Part shown: piece by piece, positions 17,067 through 26,521 of the stretch | Numbering within the stretch: the first letter of the stretch is position 1 | How the letters are laid out: each line of letters starts with the position of its first letter | Origin: Salipiger thiooxidans | Lineage (GTDB): Bacteria > Pseudomonadota > Alphaproteobacteria > Rhodobacterales > Rhodobacteraceae | Direction of reading: 5' to 3' | DNA: 64,000 bases | Assembly (NCBI RefSeq): GCF_900102075.1 | Contig: NZ_FNAV01000004.1 | Span: 124,001 to 188,000, forward strand | Notes under the pieces: model-generated | Database searches by the model: none | What the model was told of the DNA's origin: nothing | Seen by the model: only the letters and a program-made list of their open reading frames with translations | Position numbers and translations under genes: made by a program

Positions 17067-17434
17067 CTCAAACCTCCGCTGATTCGTGATCCGGTGCCAC
17101 CGGTTCCAGCTTGGTCACTAGGTCATTCCTGTGAAGTTTCTGCATTGCGGCATATCAGCCCGGCGCGCGGGGTGACCGGCTTTTCATCGCCCGGGGTGCA
17201 GGATCGGGCAGGGCCGCGAGCGGCAGGGATGGGTTCCATCCCGTTGCAGGCAGAGGTAAATGGGGCTGCACGCCTTCCGGATCGGCGCGCAGCCCCCGGG
17301 GCAGACACGGGGAAACATGGATACCAGTTACGATGATCAAGGATCATCCGCCCCGGTGTCCCTCTAGTGCAGATTCTGGGCGAAATTGTTCAATATCCGA
17401 CATTCTCAAACGAATTGTGACACGGCGGAAAGAG
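17067..17434. other. Divergent intergenic region between fabI and the Crp/Fnr regulator
   Basis: About 370 bases holding both promoters. A 7-bp inverted repeat GATGATC-AAG-GATCATC at 17333-17349, about 90 bases before the regulator start, is a candidate operator. No gene seen. Confidence 0.5.
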
Positions 17435-18139
17435 ATGAAGGACGAAACGAGACCCGAGCGGATCTGGCGCATCGCCGAGAGCGGCTGGCTTGCGACACGC
17501 ACGCCGGAATTCCGGCAGGCCCTGCGCGAGGAAGTCCATGTGCAGCGCTTCGAAGAGGGGGAATACACCCACCACATCGGCGACGGTCCGGGCGGCATCT
17601 ACTGCGTGATCGAGGGCAGTTTCGGGGTCTATGCGTCGAGCGACGGGGCCGGGGTCATCCTCGGCCACATCTTCCGTCCCGGGGCGTGGTTCGGGCAGGG
17701 GCCGATGACCGCGGACATACCGCGCTACCTTGCCTTCAAGGCGATGGAGCCGTCGCGCATCCTGACCGTGTCGCTGCCGGCGATCGACCGGGTGATGCGC
17801 CGGGTGCCGGACGGACAGCGGCAGTTCCTGTCGCTGTCGGAGTACAACCAGCTGCTGATGACGCGGACGATTGCGGACCTGCTGATCCGCAAGGCCGACC
17901 TGCGGCTGGCCTCGGTGCTGCTGCGGTTGCTCGAGAGCGACACCGGCTCGGAGATCGACGGCCCGACGCCCTGCACCGTGACCCAGGCCGAACTGAGCGA
18001 GATGGCCAATGTCTCGCGCCATACGGCGAACGCGGTGCTCAAGCGCTTCGCGAACGAGGGATGGGTGCAGCTCGGTTACGGCTGCATCGGCCTGCGCGAC
18101 GCCGAGGCACTGCGCAGTTTCGCGCTGGCCGGGCAGTAG
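17435..18139 (+). CDS. Crp/Fnr-family transcriptional regulator
   Basis: This 234-residue protein has an N-terminal cyclic-nucleotide-type beta-barrel (about 30-130; GEYTHHIGDGPGGIYCVIEGSFGV) and a C-terminal helix-turn-helix (TQAELSEMANVSRHTANAVLKRF, about 190-212). There is no Fnr-type cysteine cluster, so it is not an oxygen-sensing Fnr. The ATG at 17435 follows GGAAAGAG; an upstream in-frame start would add 34 residues without family character. It is divergent from fabI-ackA and may regulate them, but this is not shown. Confidence 0.82.
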   Translation: MKDETRPERIWRIAESGWLATRTPEFRQALREEVHVQRFEEGEYTHHIGDGPGGIYCVIEGSFGVYASSDGAGVILGHIFRPGAWFGQGPMTADIPRYLAFKAMEPSRILTVSLPAIDRVMRRVPDGQRQFLSLSEYNQLLMTRTIADLLIRKADLRLASVLLRLLESDTGSEIDGPTPCTVTQAELSEMANVSRHTANAVLKRFANEGWVQLGYGCIGLRDAEALRSFALAGQ

Positions 18140-18258
18140 CTGGGCGGCGGGGCCGGACGGCATGCGCTGCCTTGGGGAAGGCGATGGCATGCCTGCCGAG
18201 GGACGCGACCCACCGCTTGCGGCCAGCAGGCTGCAGCCACGACCGGAGGGCCATGTGA

Positions 18259-18288
18259 AAGGGGGCGAGCCGCAAGGCCCGCCCCCTT
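18259..18288. terminator. Bidirectional terminator between the Crp/Fnr gene and amt unit
   Basis: AAGGGGGCG and CGCCCCCTT form a 9-bp stem. Read on the minus strand it ends in CCCTTT, serving the amt unit; it also lies about 120 bases after the plus-strand regulator. Confidence 0.6.
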
Positions 18289-18312
18289 CCTTCATCACCG
18301 GAGCAAGGGACG

Positions 18313-18477
18313 TCAGTGATTGTTGTAGGCGTGCTTCTCGTGCAGCGCGGCGATGACGATGGTCCCGAAGGTGATCGCCACGGAGAGCAGCAGGAACAGC
18401 ATCATGATCGCGGGCTTGTCCGCGAAGGTGAAGTAGGCCTCGGCCCCTTCCCAGGTTTCGATCGGAGAGGTGTTCAT
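18313..18477 (-). CDS. Small single-pass membrane protein downstream of amt
   Basis: A 54-residue open frame starts MNTSPIETWEGAEAYFTF and ends HEKHAYNNH. Residues 24-44 (IMMLFLLLSVAITFGTIVIAA) form one clear transmembrane helix, with a charged, His-containing tail. It starts 15 bases after the amt stop with AAAGGA upstream, and a terminator follows, so amt and this gene form a two-gene unit. It may be a small partner of the ammonium channel; no function is known to me. It replaces the glnK gene often found beside amt. Confidence 0.75.
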   Translation of the reverse strand: MNTSPIETWEGAEAYFTFADKPAIMMLFLLLSVAITFGTIVIAALHEKHAYNNH

Positions 18478-18492
18478 CCGTAAAGTCCTTTC

Positions 18493-19848
18493 TTACTCGG
18501 CCGCAGCCGCGGAGGCGCCGGCGGGGGTGGCGGTGTTCACCGGGCCGGGAATGAAGTTCTCGGGGTAGGCGGCAACCGGCACCTTGACGATGTCGAGGCC
18601 CTTTTCCTGGATGTGGTCGGGCACGCGCAGCAGGCCCAGCACCTTCAGAATGAAGGACGCGATATAGCCCGGCACGAAGCCCAGCACCGCCATGGTCGCG
18701 GCACCCACGATCTGGCCCCAGAGGGAGACCGGCGGCATGCCGTCCACGTTGGGGTAGCCGGCGGCGAAGATGCCGCAGGAGATCACGCCGATCAGGCCGC
18801 CGATGCCGTGCACCGGGAAGGCGCCCACGGCGTCATCGATGCCCATCTTCTCGAGCCAGACGGCAACCATCGGGACCACGAAGCCGCCGAAGGTGCCGAG
18901 CACGAAGGCCACCGGCGGGTAGTAGACGTCGAGGCCTGAGGCCGCGGCGAAGATGCCGATCAGCGCGCCGGACATCATCCAGAACGGATCGCGGGTCTTG
19001 ACCCAGGCGCCGATGATGCCGCCGGCCATGCCCATCAGGGTGTTGAAGGCAAAGGCGGACAGCGTGGTCGGCTGGCCGTAGATGTTGATCCACTGCTCAC
19101 CGGGCATGTAGATGATGCAGCCGCCGAGGAAGCCGAAGAAGCCCACGATGATCAGCATCAGGCCGGTGATGGTGAAGGGGATGTTGTGCGCGAGGATCGC
19201 GTTGGCGGAACCGTCGGCGTTGAACTTGCCGACCCGGGGGCCGAGGTTCAGCAGCACGCCGAGCGCGAAGAAGCCCGCGACCATGTGCACGACGCCGGCG
19301 GCGCCCACGTCATGGTAGCCGAACTTGACGGTGAGCCAGCCGGTCGGGTGCCAGCCCCATGCGCCGCCGAGGATCCAGACGACGGAGCCCAGCAGGATGG
19401 CGAGGATCAGGAAGCCCGCAGTCTGGATGCGCTCGATCACCGCGCCCGAGAAGATCGAGGCGGTGGTGGCGGCAAAGAGCGTGAAGGCGGCCCAGAAGAT
19501 GCCCGTCGCGTTGTCCGCGAGGTTCGGGCCCATGGACATTTCCCACGGCCAGCCCGAGGCGTCCTCGGCCGGCAGGAAGCCGTTGTAGAACGACAGGTAG
19601 ATATACCAGCCGAAGAAGTAGAAGGTCGGCACCATGAAGGCGAAGGCGAGGATATTCTTGATCCCCGAGGCCAGCACGTTCTTCACGCGGCTCGCGCCCA
19701 TCTCGTAGGCCAGGAAGCCTGCGTGAATGGCGATCATCAGCGCGGTACACCACCAGTAAAAGATTTCAGAGTTGATCGTGCCTGACATCGCGGAGGCGCT
19801 CTCGAGAGCGGCCAGCCGTTCCGTCAGGGCGGCGAGTTCCTGTTCCAT
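18493..19848 (-). CDS. amt: Ammonium transporter (Amt/Rh family)
   Basis: This 451-residue membrane protein is an Amt-type ammonium channel with eleven predicted helices. The twin pore histidines are visible in VHMVAGFFALG and FPVHGIGGLIG. The N-terminus MEQELAALTERLAALESAS is a short coiled-coil-like extension before the first helix. The C-terminal tail is Ala-rich (PAGASAAAAE). A small membrane protein is encoded directly downstream, and no PII gene is adjacent. It probably imports ammonium under nitrogen limitation. Confidence 0.92.
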   Translation of the reverse strand: MEQELAALTERLAALESASAMSGTINSEIFYWWCTALMIAIHAGFLAYEMGASRVKNVLASGIKNILAFAFMVPTFYFFGWYIYLSFYNGFLPAEDASGWPWEMSMGPNLADNATGIFWAAFTLFAATTASIFSGAVIERIQTAGFLILAILLGSVVWILGGAWGWHPTGWLTVKFGYHDVGAAGVVHMVAGFFALGVLLNLGPRVGKFNADGSANAILAHNIPFTITGLMLIIVGFFGFLGGCIIYMPGEQWINIYGQPTTLSAFAFNTLMGMAGGIIGAWVKTRDPFWMMSGALIGIFAAASGLDVYYPPVAFVLGTFGGFVVPMVAVWLEKMGIDDAVGAFPVHGIGGLIGVISCGIFAAGYPNVDGMPPVSLWGQIVGAATMAVLGFVPGYIASFILKVLGLLRVPDHIQEKGLDIVKVPVAAYPENFIPGPVNTATPAGASAAAAE

Positions 19849-20157
19849 TGTCCTCTGTTCCCCATTGCGGATGTTATTGTTCAGGGCTTGAGATGCCCCT
19901 GCGCCTCAGCTTGATTAAGCCTGCGTTGCGGCAAACTGCGCCGGTTGGCGGAGGCCGGGCGATAATCGTTTTTGTCCCATGCAGGGCAAGTTCCCGCGGC
20001 GTCTGCCTTAAACCCGTGCGAAATGAAAACAGCGCACGCTGATTGAGCAGGCGATTCCACCCGTGCGAATATATCTTTCCCCTCAGTAATGACTCTCTAT
20101 GGACAGGACCCGAGTCGCTCGGGCTGAATTTTCCCGGGCAAAGAAAAATTTGCAGGG
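19849..20157. other. Divergent intergenic region upstream of amt
   Basis: About 310 bases between amt and the glutamine-synthetase-family remnant. It should contain the amt promoter; I could not identify a convincing NtrC or sigma-54 site. A short GCTT-GATT-AAGC palindrome lies near 19910. Confidence 0.45.
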
Positions 20158-20984
20158 ATGGACGTCATGGATATCGAACGCTCCGTCGAGGAGCCGGGCC
20201 GCGACGAGAAGATCAAAGCGGTGCGCGCGAAGATCGACGGCTCGGCATCGCATATCTCTACCGCCAAGTCGTTTCGGTCACCGGAAAGGTGATGGGCTAG
20301 GGCATTCCCGCCGACCATTGGGAGAGCGAGGCGAAGAAGGGCGTCCAGCTCGTCTAGGGCTCGACCGTCACCCTCTTCACCGACCGCGAGGGCAATTGCC
20401 TCGGCTACGGCCCCGAGGCCGCCGAGCTGGTGGGCATCCCCGACACCGACGACCCGCAGATGCCCGGCAAGACCGGCCTCAAGGCGATCGGTGGCGTGGT
20501 GCATCCCCTGCAGGCGCTGACCGCCATCGGGGCCTCGACCGTGAACAGCTACCGCAGGCTCCGGGATACCGGGTTCTGGGCGCCGGTGTTCGCGGTCCGG
20601 GGATTCCAGAACCGCACCACGGGCCTGCGCGTCTCGGCGCCGGGGCGGTTCGAAGACCGTTCGGTCGACTCGATGGTAAACCCGTATTTCATGGGCTCGA
20701 CGCTGCTTGCCGCCATGGACGACGGGCTCGACAACGACCTCGACCCGGGGGCACCGGAAGAGCGCAACATCTACGAGGCAATGGCACAGGGCAAGAAGGT
20801 CCGGAAGCTGCCGATGAGCCTTGGCGAGGCGCTGGTGCATCCGGAGAATGACGAGGTGGTGAAGCGCGGGCTTCCGGGCGAGATGTTCCGGCTCTACCAT
20901 GAGTGCAAGTCGGACGAATGGGTGCGCTTCCTGTCCACCGTCACCGACTGGGACAAGGAGACCCACATGGAGTGCCTGCCGTGA
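20158..20984 (+). pseudogene. Glutamine-synthetase-family (gamma-glutamyl-amine ligase-like) gene, decayed
   Basis: Pieces of a glutamine-synthetase-family protein are readable in order. The N-terminal part (MDIERSVEEPGRDEKIKAV, frame of 20167) shifts frame near 20240. LGIAYLYRQVVSVTGKVMG is then followed by in-frame stop TAG at 20298 and a second TAG at 20355. Next come TVTLFTDREGNCLGYGPEA and GIPDTDDPQ. After about 20460 the reading jumps directly to HPLQALTAIGAST and the C-terminus ending HMECLP, so some 200 residues with the catalytic core are missing. The frameshift, two stops and deletion make it non-functional. The stop overlaps the P450 start (GTGA), showing the two were once coupled. 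Confidence 0.85.
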
Positions 20985-22183
20985 GCACCGGGACGCTTTT
21001 CGCGGACGCGCCGTTTCTCGACGTGGCCAACCCCGCCTTCTCGCTCCGCTCCGCGCCGGTGCGCGCGGCGCGGGCGCGCAGCTGGTACGCGCGCACGCCC
21101 TACGGGCTCGCGGTGCTGCGCCACAAGGAGATGGGCGAACTGCTGACCCACGAGGCGCTGATCCAGGGCAGCCACGCTTGGCCCGCGCTCAACGGCGTGA
21201 CCGGCGGGGTCTTCGCGGACTGGTGGAACAAGTCGATCCTGGTGACCGAGGGCGACGACCACTGGCGCCTGCGGCGGCTGGTGAATCCGGCCTTCTCGCC
21301 GAAGATCGTGAAGACGCTGATGGGGGATTTCGAGCGCATCGCCAACGATCTCGCCGACGGGTTCATCGACCGCGGCGCCTGCGATTTCATGGCCGAGTTC
21401 GCCGACCCCTACGCGGCGCGGGTGCTGTGCCTGCTGCTGGGCCTGCCCGAAAGCGAGGCGCCCTTCATCCTGCGCACCTCGGCCACCATGGGGCTGGCGC
21501 TGGGGGTGAACTTCCCCAACCTCGTGGACGAGATCGAGGCGGCCACCGTCGAGCTGGGCGGTTTCATTTCGGAGGTGCTGAAGGCGCGCGAGGCCGACCC
21601 CGGCGACGACATCCTCTCGGTTATGGTGCAGGCCCGCGACGAGGGCGACCGGCTGTCGCATGAGGAACTCTGGAACCTTGCGCTGATGCTGGCCTTCGCC
21701 GGCGTGGACACCACCCGCAATCAGCTTGGACTGGGGATGTCGATGTTCGCCGACCACCCCGGGCAGTGGGAGGCGCTGGCCGCCGATCCCTCGCTCGACA
21801 TGGCGGCGGCGACCGAGGTGATGCGGATGCGACCGACCATCACCTGGGTCTCGCGCGAGGCGACGCGCGACTTCGACTACGGTGGCATCACCATCCCGCG
21901 CGGTACAGTGCTGCACCTCTACTCCGAGAGCGCCGGCACCGATCCCGCGGTGATGGCCGACGCGCCCTTCGACATCACCGGGAAACGCCCCCGCAACTAT
22001 GGCTTCGGCGGCGGCGTGCACCATTGCCTCGGCAACCTCGTGGCGCGCAACGACATGGCGGTGGCCTACCGGGTGCTCTCGGCCCGCATGACCTCGCCGG
22101 TGGTGGGCGAGGGGGCGACATGGCTCGCCGACAGCGGCAACACCGGGCCCATCGCGCTGCCGATCACCTTCGCGCCGCGCTGA
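20981..22183 (+). CDS. Cytochrome P450 monooxygenase
   Basis: This 400-residue protein is a soluble bacterial P450. The I-helix oxygen motif is AGVDTT (240-245), the ExxR pair is E279-R282, and the heme ligand is C349 in FGGGVHHCLG. The GTG start overlaps the stop of the decayed glutamine-synthetase-family gene. This suggests that an amine was gamma-glutamylated and then oxidised, or the reverse, in an ancestral pathway. No ferredoxin or reductase gene is adjacent. It looks intact, but with its partners decayed it may no longer serve the original route. Confidence 0.88.
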   Translation: MSTGTLFADAPFLDVANPAFSLRSAPVRAARARSWYARTPYGLAVLRHKEMGELLTHEALIQGSHAWPALNGVTGGVFADWWNKSILVTEGDDHWRLRRLVNPAFSPKIVKTLMGDFERIANDLADGFIDRGACDFMAEFADPYAARVLCLLLGLPESEAPFILRTSATMGLALGVNFPNLVDEIEAATVELGGFISEVLKAREADPGDDILSVMVQARDEGDRLSHEELWNLALMLAFAGVDTTRNQLGLGMSMFADHPGQWEALAADPSLDMAAATEVMRMRPTITWVSREATRDFDYGGITIPRGTVLHLYSESAGTDPAVMADAPFDITGKRPRNYGFGGGVHHCLGNLVARNDMAVAYRVLSARMTSPVVGEGATWLADSGNTGPIALPITFAPR

Positions 22184-22598
22184 AGCGGGGGCGGTGCGCC
22201 TGGTGACGGGGGCAGGAGTGAGGGGCCAGCCCCTCACACTCCTCGGAGTTTAGGGGCAAGATGAAGGGCGGACGCGGCGCTGGGGGCGTCTGGAAGTGTG
22301 CGTTTTGATTTGAGGGGGGGGCGCTGCTGGCGGGGCGTTCTGATTGAGGTTGGTGCGGCTTCTTTGGGTGGGGTCTGGTGTGGGTGGTGGCGCGGAGCGC
22401 CGGCTGATGTGATGGCGGGGGGCGCGGCGTCGGGGCGGTTTGGTGATGGTTTTCGGATTTGGTGGGGTTTGGCGGGACTGGTCTGCGAATTGGGCTCACG
22501 CGCTGGGTGGCCATGGGTCCTGGGGCTGTGCTTGTGGTCTTTCTGGTTGCGTGGCGGCGCTGGGCGGGTCTCGGGGGCTATGCCGGTGCCCACCGGTG
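22184..22598. other. G+T-rich stretch with repeat copy 2
   Basis: About 415 bases between the convergent P450 and GMC remnant. The first part holds repeat copy 2. From about 22267 to 22590 the plus strand is strikingly rich in G and T with few C or A. The open frames in it lack ribosome-binding sites and family character, so I call no gene. Confidence 0.55.
22219..22266 (+). repeat. Hairpin-plus-core intergenic repeat, copy 2
   Basis: A palindromic stem TGAGGGGC-CA-GCCCCTCA (22219-22236) is followed by the core ending GGGGCAAGATGAAG (22243-22266). It lies at the 3' ends of the convergent P450 gene and GMC remnant. Confidence 0.75.
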
Positions 22599-23715
22599 TC
22601 AGAGGGCCGCGTCGATCTTCCCTGCGCCGAGGGCACCGATGAGGATCGGGGCGGCACTGGTGTTGCCGCCGACAATCCTCGGCATCACCGAGGCGTCCGC
22701 GACCGAGAGCCCGGAGATGCCGTGCCCGCCCATGGTCGCGGGGTCGACCACCGCCAGCGCGTCGCGGCCCATCGTGGCGGTGCCGAGGGGGTGGTAGATC
22801 GAATCCGTCGTCCGCCGCGCAAACCGGTCGAGATCCGCGTCGCTGGCCGCGGCGGGGCCGGGGAGCAGCTCCGTGCCCGCGACGCGCGCGAGGCCGGGCT
22901 GGCGGCAGAGCGCGCGCAGCATCCTCAGCCCGTCGCGCAGGGCGATGCGGTCCGTCCCGGCGGCGAGGGAGTTCGGGTCGATCAGCGGCGCCTCGCGGGG
23001 ATCGTTGGAGCCGATGTTCAGTCGCCCCCGGCTCTCGGGCTGCGGCTGGGTCACGTCGATGGCGAAGCCGTGACCGCGGTCTTCGGCGGTGGCGCCGTCG
23101 AAGGCCAGCATGTTCCAGCATATTGATGCAATGAAGCTGCGTGTCCGGCCGGCCAGGGCCCGCGCCGAGGCGCAGGAACGCGCCGGCCTCGAGCCCGTGT
23201 TGGGTGCCGACGCCCTTGCAGGTGATGAGCCACCCGGCGCCGACCTTGAGGGCGTTCGGAAACGTCGCATGGCCCCAGAGCGACAGCGGCTCGGTCATGC
23301 GGTGCTTGACCTTCACCTCGAGGTGGTCTCGTGCGAGGTTCTCGCCCACGCCGGGCAGGTCCGCGCGCAGCCGGATGCCGAACGGGCGCAGCAGCGTGGG
23401 GGGGCGATGCCCGCGTGCCGATGGCACCGGCGCTGAGGACCACGTGGCCGGCGGCGAGCTGTTCCTCGCCGGAGGGCGTCATCACCCGCAGCCCGTCGAT
23501 GCGGGGGCCGTCGCCGGTGAGGCGCAGCACCTCGACGCGACTCCTGATCTCGAGGTTGGGGCGGGACTTGGCGAGGGCGAGATAGGCCTTGGCGCTGCTC
23601 CACCGCTTGCCGTCCTTCACGTTCAGGCGGAAGAGGCCGAAGCCTTCGGCCTGGCCCTTGACCGATTCCCGCACCGGGTCGCCCATCTGGCCGCCCGCCT
23701 CGACGAAGCTCGCGC
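22599..23715 (-). pseudogene. GMC-family (choline-dehydrogenase-like) oxidoreductase, truncated and frameshifted
   Basis: Three frames together give a GMC oxidoreductase lacking its N-terminal FAD-binding region. FVEAGGQMGDPVRESVKGQAEGFG through VVLSAGAIGT is in one frame. LRADLPGVGENLARDHLEV through LHCINML is in a second, with the break near 23420. AFDGATAEDRGHGFAI to the C-terminus SIYHPLGTATMGRDA and VADASVMPRIVGGNTSAAP is in a third, with the break near 23110. The catalytic His region (YHPLGTATMG) survives, but the dinucleotide-binding N-terminus is gone. It abuts the MetX-like remnant, apparently joined by a deletion. Confidence 0.82.
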
Positions 23716-24292
23716 AGGGCGGCGTCGATGGTGTCGCTGTCGGGCTGATTGCGCCCGCCGCCCGCGTAATGGCCCCAGACCGGGTCGATGACGCGCAGCT
23801 CGGCGTTTGGCATGGCGGCCACCTCGCGCGCGTTGTCCTCGGGCGGGAAGTGGAGATCCGTGCGGCAGGGCAGGACAATGGATCTCGCGGTGATCGCTGC
23901 CAGCGCCGCCCCCCGGTGGCCGTTGGAGAGCGGGTTGGCCGAGATGTCGCAGGCCTGCCAAATGCGGATCAGCGACAGCATGTCGTTGGCGTCGAGCCCG
24001 TAGTACTTCGCGTCCCAGGTGTTCTTGAGGTAGCCCTCGAGCGTCACGAAACCCATGCCGCGCCAGAGCTACCGCCGGAACCACGTCGAGCGCCATGCCG
24101 GGGCCGATCGGGAATTCGTTGTCCGCATGCGAGCCGCCGTAGCGGGTGGTTTAGACGATGATGTTGTCCCATGCGGAATTGAGCCGCCCGAATGTGGCGT
24201 AGGCGAGCCCGACGTCGGGCAGGGTGATGCCGCATTGCAGGTGCACGCGCCCGGCATCGACGATGTCTTGGGGGGGGCAGCTCCGCGCTCAT
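23700..24292 (-). pseudogene. MetX-like (homoserine O-acyltransferase family) alpha/beta hydrolase, decayed
   Basis: The N-terminal part reads GRVHLQCGITLPDVGLAYAT and DNIIV-stop-TTRYGGSHADNEFPIGPG once one base is removed from a run of eight C after the start. There is an in-frame stop where a Tyr or Pro is usual. The middle, including the nucleophile serine, is deleted. The C-terminal part (TWDAKYYGLDANDML, ADISANP-like, AELRVIDPVWGHYAGG) continues in another frame. The ATG overlaps the stop of the amidotransferase gene (ATGA), showing former translational coupling. Confidence 0.8.
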
Positions 24293-25011
24293 GCCGCCAC
24301 CCCCGACGGGATGCCGCATTCCCGGCACCAGTTGTCGAAGATCCGGCGCGCCGCGGCGTTGAAGGCGGGCATGGTGGCCTGCGCCTCGGCCTCGAGCCGG
24401 GCGACGGCGCCCTTGCCCAGCGTGTCTTCGAGCGAGGCTGCGTATTCCGGGATTGCGGACCAGAGCCGCACGGTGTCGGTCTCGACTTCGAGGTGGAACT
24501 GCGTCGAGAAGGCGCGCGTGCCCCAGCTCATCGCCTGCACGGCGCAGGCGGGCGAGGTGGCGAGCACCGTAGCGCCCTCGGGCACGGCCTTCACCTCGGC
24601 GCCGTGCCATTGCAGCACCGGCAGCGGGTCGGGCACGCGCTCGAGGAAGGGTGAGACCGCCACCTGCGCGACCGTCAGGATGCCGACCTCAGCCGTGCCC
24701 CTGCCGACCTCGCCGCCAAGCGCGCAGGCCAGAAGCTGGTGGCCGAGGCAGAGCCCGAGATAGGGCAGGTTCCGGTCCACCACCGCCTCGCGGATGAAGG
24801 CCTTCTCAGCCACCAGCCACGGGTGCGCCGCCTCTTCCCAGACATCCATCGGCCCGCCCAGCACCCAGAGCGCGTCGACGCCGTCGAGCGAGGGCAGCGG
24901 CTCGCCTTCGTTGAGATGAACCGCGGACCAGGTGTGGCCGGCGCCCTCGATCATCGGGCGGAAGGCCGCCGGATGTTCGATCCGCTCGTGTTGCAGGACC
25001 AGAAAATGCAT
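24289..25011 (-). CDS. Class I glutamine amidotransferase-like protein
   Basis: This 240-residue protein is a stand-alone type 1 glutamine amidotransferase domain. The triad is C88 (GLCLGHQL), H173 and E175 (FHLEVE). Such proteins near gamma-glutamyl ligases often act as gamma-glutamyl hydrolases, which would fit the adjacent decayed glutamine-synthetase-family gene, but that is inference. The ATG at 25011 starts the family N-terminus [10 protein letters not shown]; the frame continues upstream without family character. It is divergent from tmm and overlaps the MetX-like remnant by 4 bases. Confidence 0.82.
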   Translation of the reverse strand: MHFLVLQHERIEHPAAFRPMIEGAGHTWSAVHLNEGEPLPSLDGVDALWVLGGPMDVWEEAAHPWLVAEKAFIREAVVDRNLPYLGLCLGHQLLACALGGEVGRGTAEVGILTVAQVAVSPFLERVPDPLPVLQWHGAEVKAVPEGATVLATSPACAVQAMSWGTRAFSTQFHLEVETDTVRLWSAIPEYAASLEDTLGKGAVARLEAEAQATMPAFNAAARRIFDNWCRECGIPSGVAA

Positions 25012-25171
25012 GTCCGTCTCCCTGTTTCGGGGCCGCTGCCTCATCCGTGGGCACCGTACCTGTCTTCCCCTGCAAATTCCCATCCAGCGCCAGAACCCAC
25101 AAGAAATATTGTTGCGCCAGAGTGAAGCTTTGCAACCATCGGGAATACCTGCACAGAGGGAGAACAGGGAC

Positions 25172-26521
25172 ATGAGGGTTTGTGTGATCGGGGCGGGGCC
25201 GTCGGGTCTGGCGCAGCTTCGGGCGTTCCAGTCGGCGGCGGCGCAGGGCGCGGCGATTCCCGAGACCGTGTGCTACGAGAAGCAGCCGGACTGGGGCGGG
25301 CTCTGGCGCTACGACTGGCGCACCGGCGTCGACGAATACGCAAATCCCGTGCACGGCTCGATGTATCGCTACCTTTGGTCCAACGGTCCCAAAGAGGGGC
25401 TGGAGTTCGCCGACTACAGCTTCGACCAGCATTTCGGCAAACCCATCGCCAGCTACCCGCCGCGCGCGGTGCTCTTCGACTACATCGAGGGGCGGGTGAA
25501 GAAGGCCGGGGTGCGCGACTGGATCCGTTTCTCGACCGTGGTGCGCGACGTGACCTACGACGCGGGCACGGGGCTCTTCACCGTCATAGCCCGCAATGGC
25601 GAGACCGACACCGAAAGCTCCGAGACCTTCGACCACGTGATCGTGGCCTCGGGGCATTTCTCCTTCCCCAACGTGCCCTACTATCCCGGTTTCGAAAGCT
25701 TCAACGGCCGTATCCTGCACGCCCATGACTTCCGCGATGCGCGCGAGTTCGAGGGCAGGGACATCCTGATCCTCGGCACCTCGTATTCAGCCGAGGACAT
25801 CGGCTCGCAATGCTGGAAATACGGCGCCAAGTCGATCACCGTGGCCCACCGCACCGCGCCAATGGGTTACGACTGGCCCGATGACTGGCGCGAGGTCCCG
25901 GCGCTCGAGAAGGTCGAGGGCAAGACCGCGACCTTCAGGGACGGCACCGAGAAGGTGGTCGACGCCATCATCCTCTGCACCGGTTACAAGCACCACTTCC
26001 CGTTCCTGCCCGACGACCTGCGGCTCAAGACCGCGAACCGGCTCGCGACCACGGATCTCTACAAGGGCGTGGTATGGACGAAGAACCCCAGGCTCTTCTA
26101 CCTCGGGATGCAGGACCAGTGGTTCACCTTCAACATGTTCGACGCGCAGGCGTGGTGGGTGCGCGACGTCATCATGGGCAGGATCGCCCTGCCGGATGCC
26201 GCAGCCATGGAGGCCGACTGGCAGAAGCGGCAGGCCGACGAGGACGCCTTTGACAGCGACCACGACGCCATCGTCTATCAGGGCGATTACGTGAAGGAGC
26301 TGATCGCCGAGACCGACTACCCGTCCTTCGACGTCGACGGCGCCAACGAGGCCTTTTTCCAGTGGAAGAAGCACAAGAAGAAGGCGATCATGTCCTTCCG
26401 CGACAACGGCTATGTCTCGCCCATCACCGGCACCATGGCGCCGCCGCATCACACGCCGTGGCGGCACGCGATGGATGACAGCCTCGCGAGCTACCTGCAG
26501 AGCTCGGAAGCGGCCGAGTAA
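25172..26521 (+). CDS. tmm: Trimethylamine monooxygenase (flavin-containing monooxygenase) Tmm
   Basis: This 449-residue flavoprotein oxidises trimethylamine to trimethylamine N-oxide with NADPH and oxygen. The FAD motif GAGPSG (7-12), the FMO-type [11 protein letters not shown] motif and the NADPH motif [11 protein letters not shown] are present. Long stretches match the bacterial Tmm family, such as [33 protein letters not shown] and MTGTMAP-like C-terminus [15 protein letters not shown]. The ATG follows GGGAGAACAGG. It heads a plus-strand run of one-carbon genes, consistent with methylated-amine use. Confidence 0.93.
   Translation: MRVCVIGAGPSGLAQLRAFQSAAAQGAAIPETVCYEKQPDWGGLWRYDWRTGVDEYANPVHGSMYRYLWSNGPKEGLEFADYSFDQHFGKPIASYPPRAVLFDYIEGRVKKAGVRDWIRFSTVVRDVTYDAGTGLFTVIARNGETDTESSETFDHVIVASGHFSFPNVPYYPGFESFNGRILHAHDFRDAREFEGRDILILGTSYSAEDIGSQCWKYGAKSITVAHRTAPMGYDWPDDWREVPALEKVEGKTATFRDGTEKVVDAIILCTGYKHHFPFLPDDLRLKTANRLATTDLYKGVVWTKNPRLFYLGMQDQWFTFNMFDAQAWWVRDVIMGRIALPDAAAMEADWQKRQADEDAFDSDHDAIVYQGDYVKELIAETDYPSFDVDGANEAFFQWKKHKKKAIMSFRDNGYVSPITGTMAPPHHTPWRHAMDDSLASYLQSSEAAE

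Noticed and set aside
20158-20984. Calling the glutamine-synthetase-family gene a functional gmaS for methylamine use
   Set aside because: Its readable sequence does not match the GmaS N-terminus as I know it, and a frameshift, two stops and a large deletion exclude activity.
22298-23126. Several plus-strand frames in the G+T-rich tract
   Set aside because: Trp/Gly-rich composition from base skew, no ribosome-binding site, and they run into the GMC remnant on the opposite strand.
23307-24292. A single fused MetX-GMC protein
   Set aside because: The two families meet in different frames at a deletion junction with stops on either side, so the join is a product of decay.
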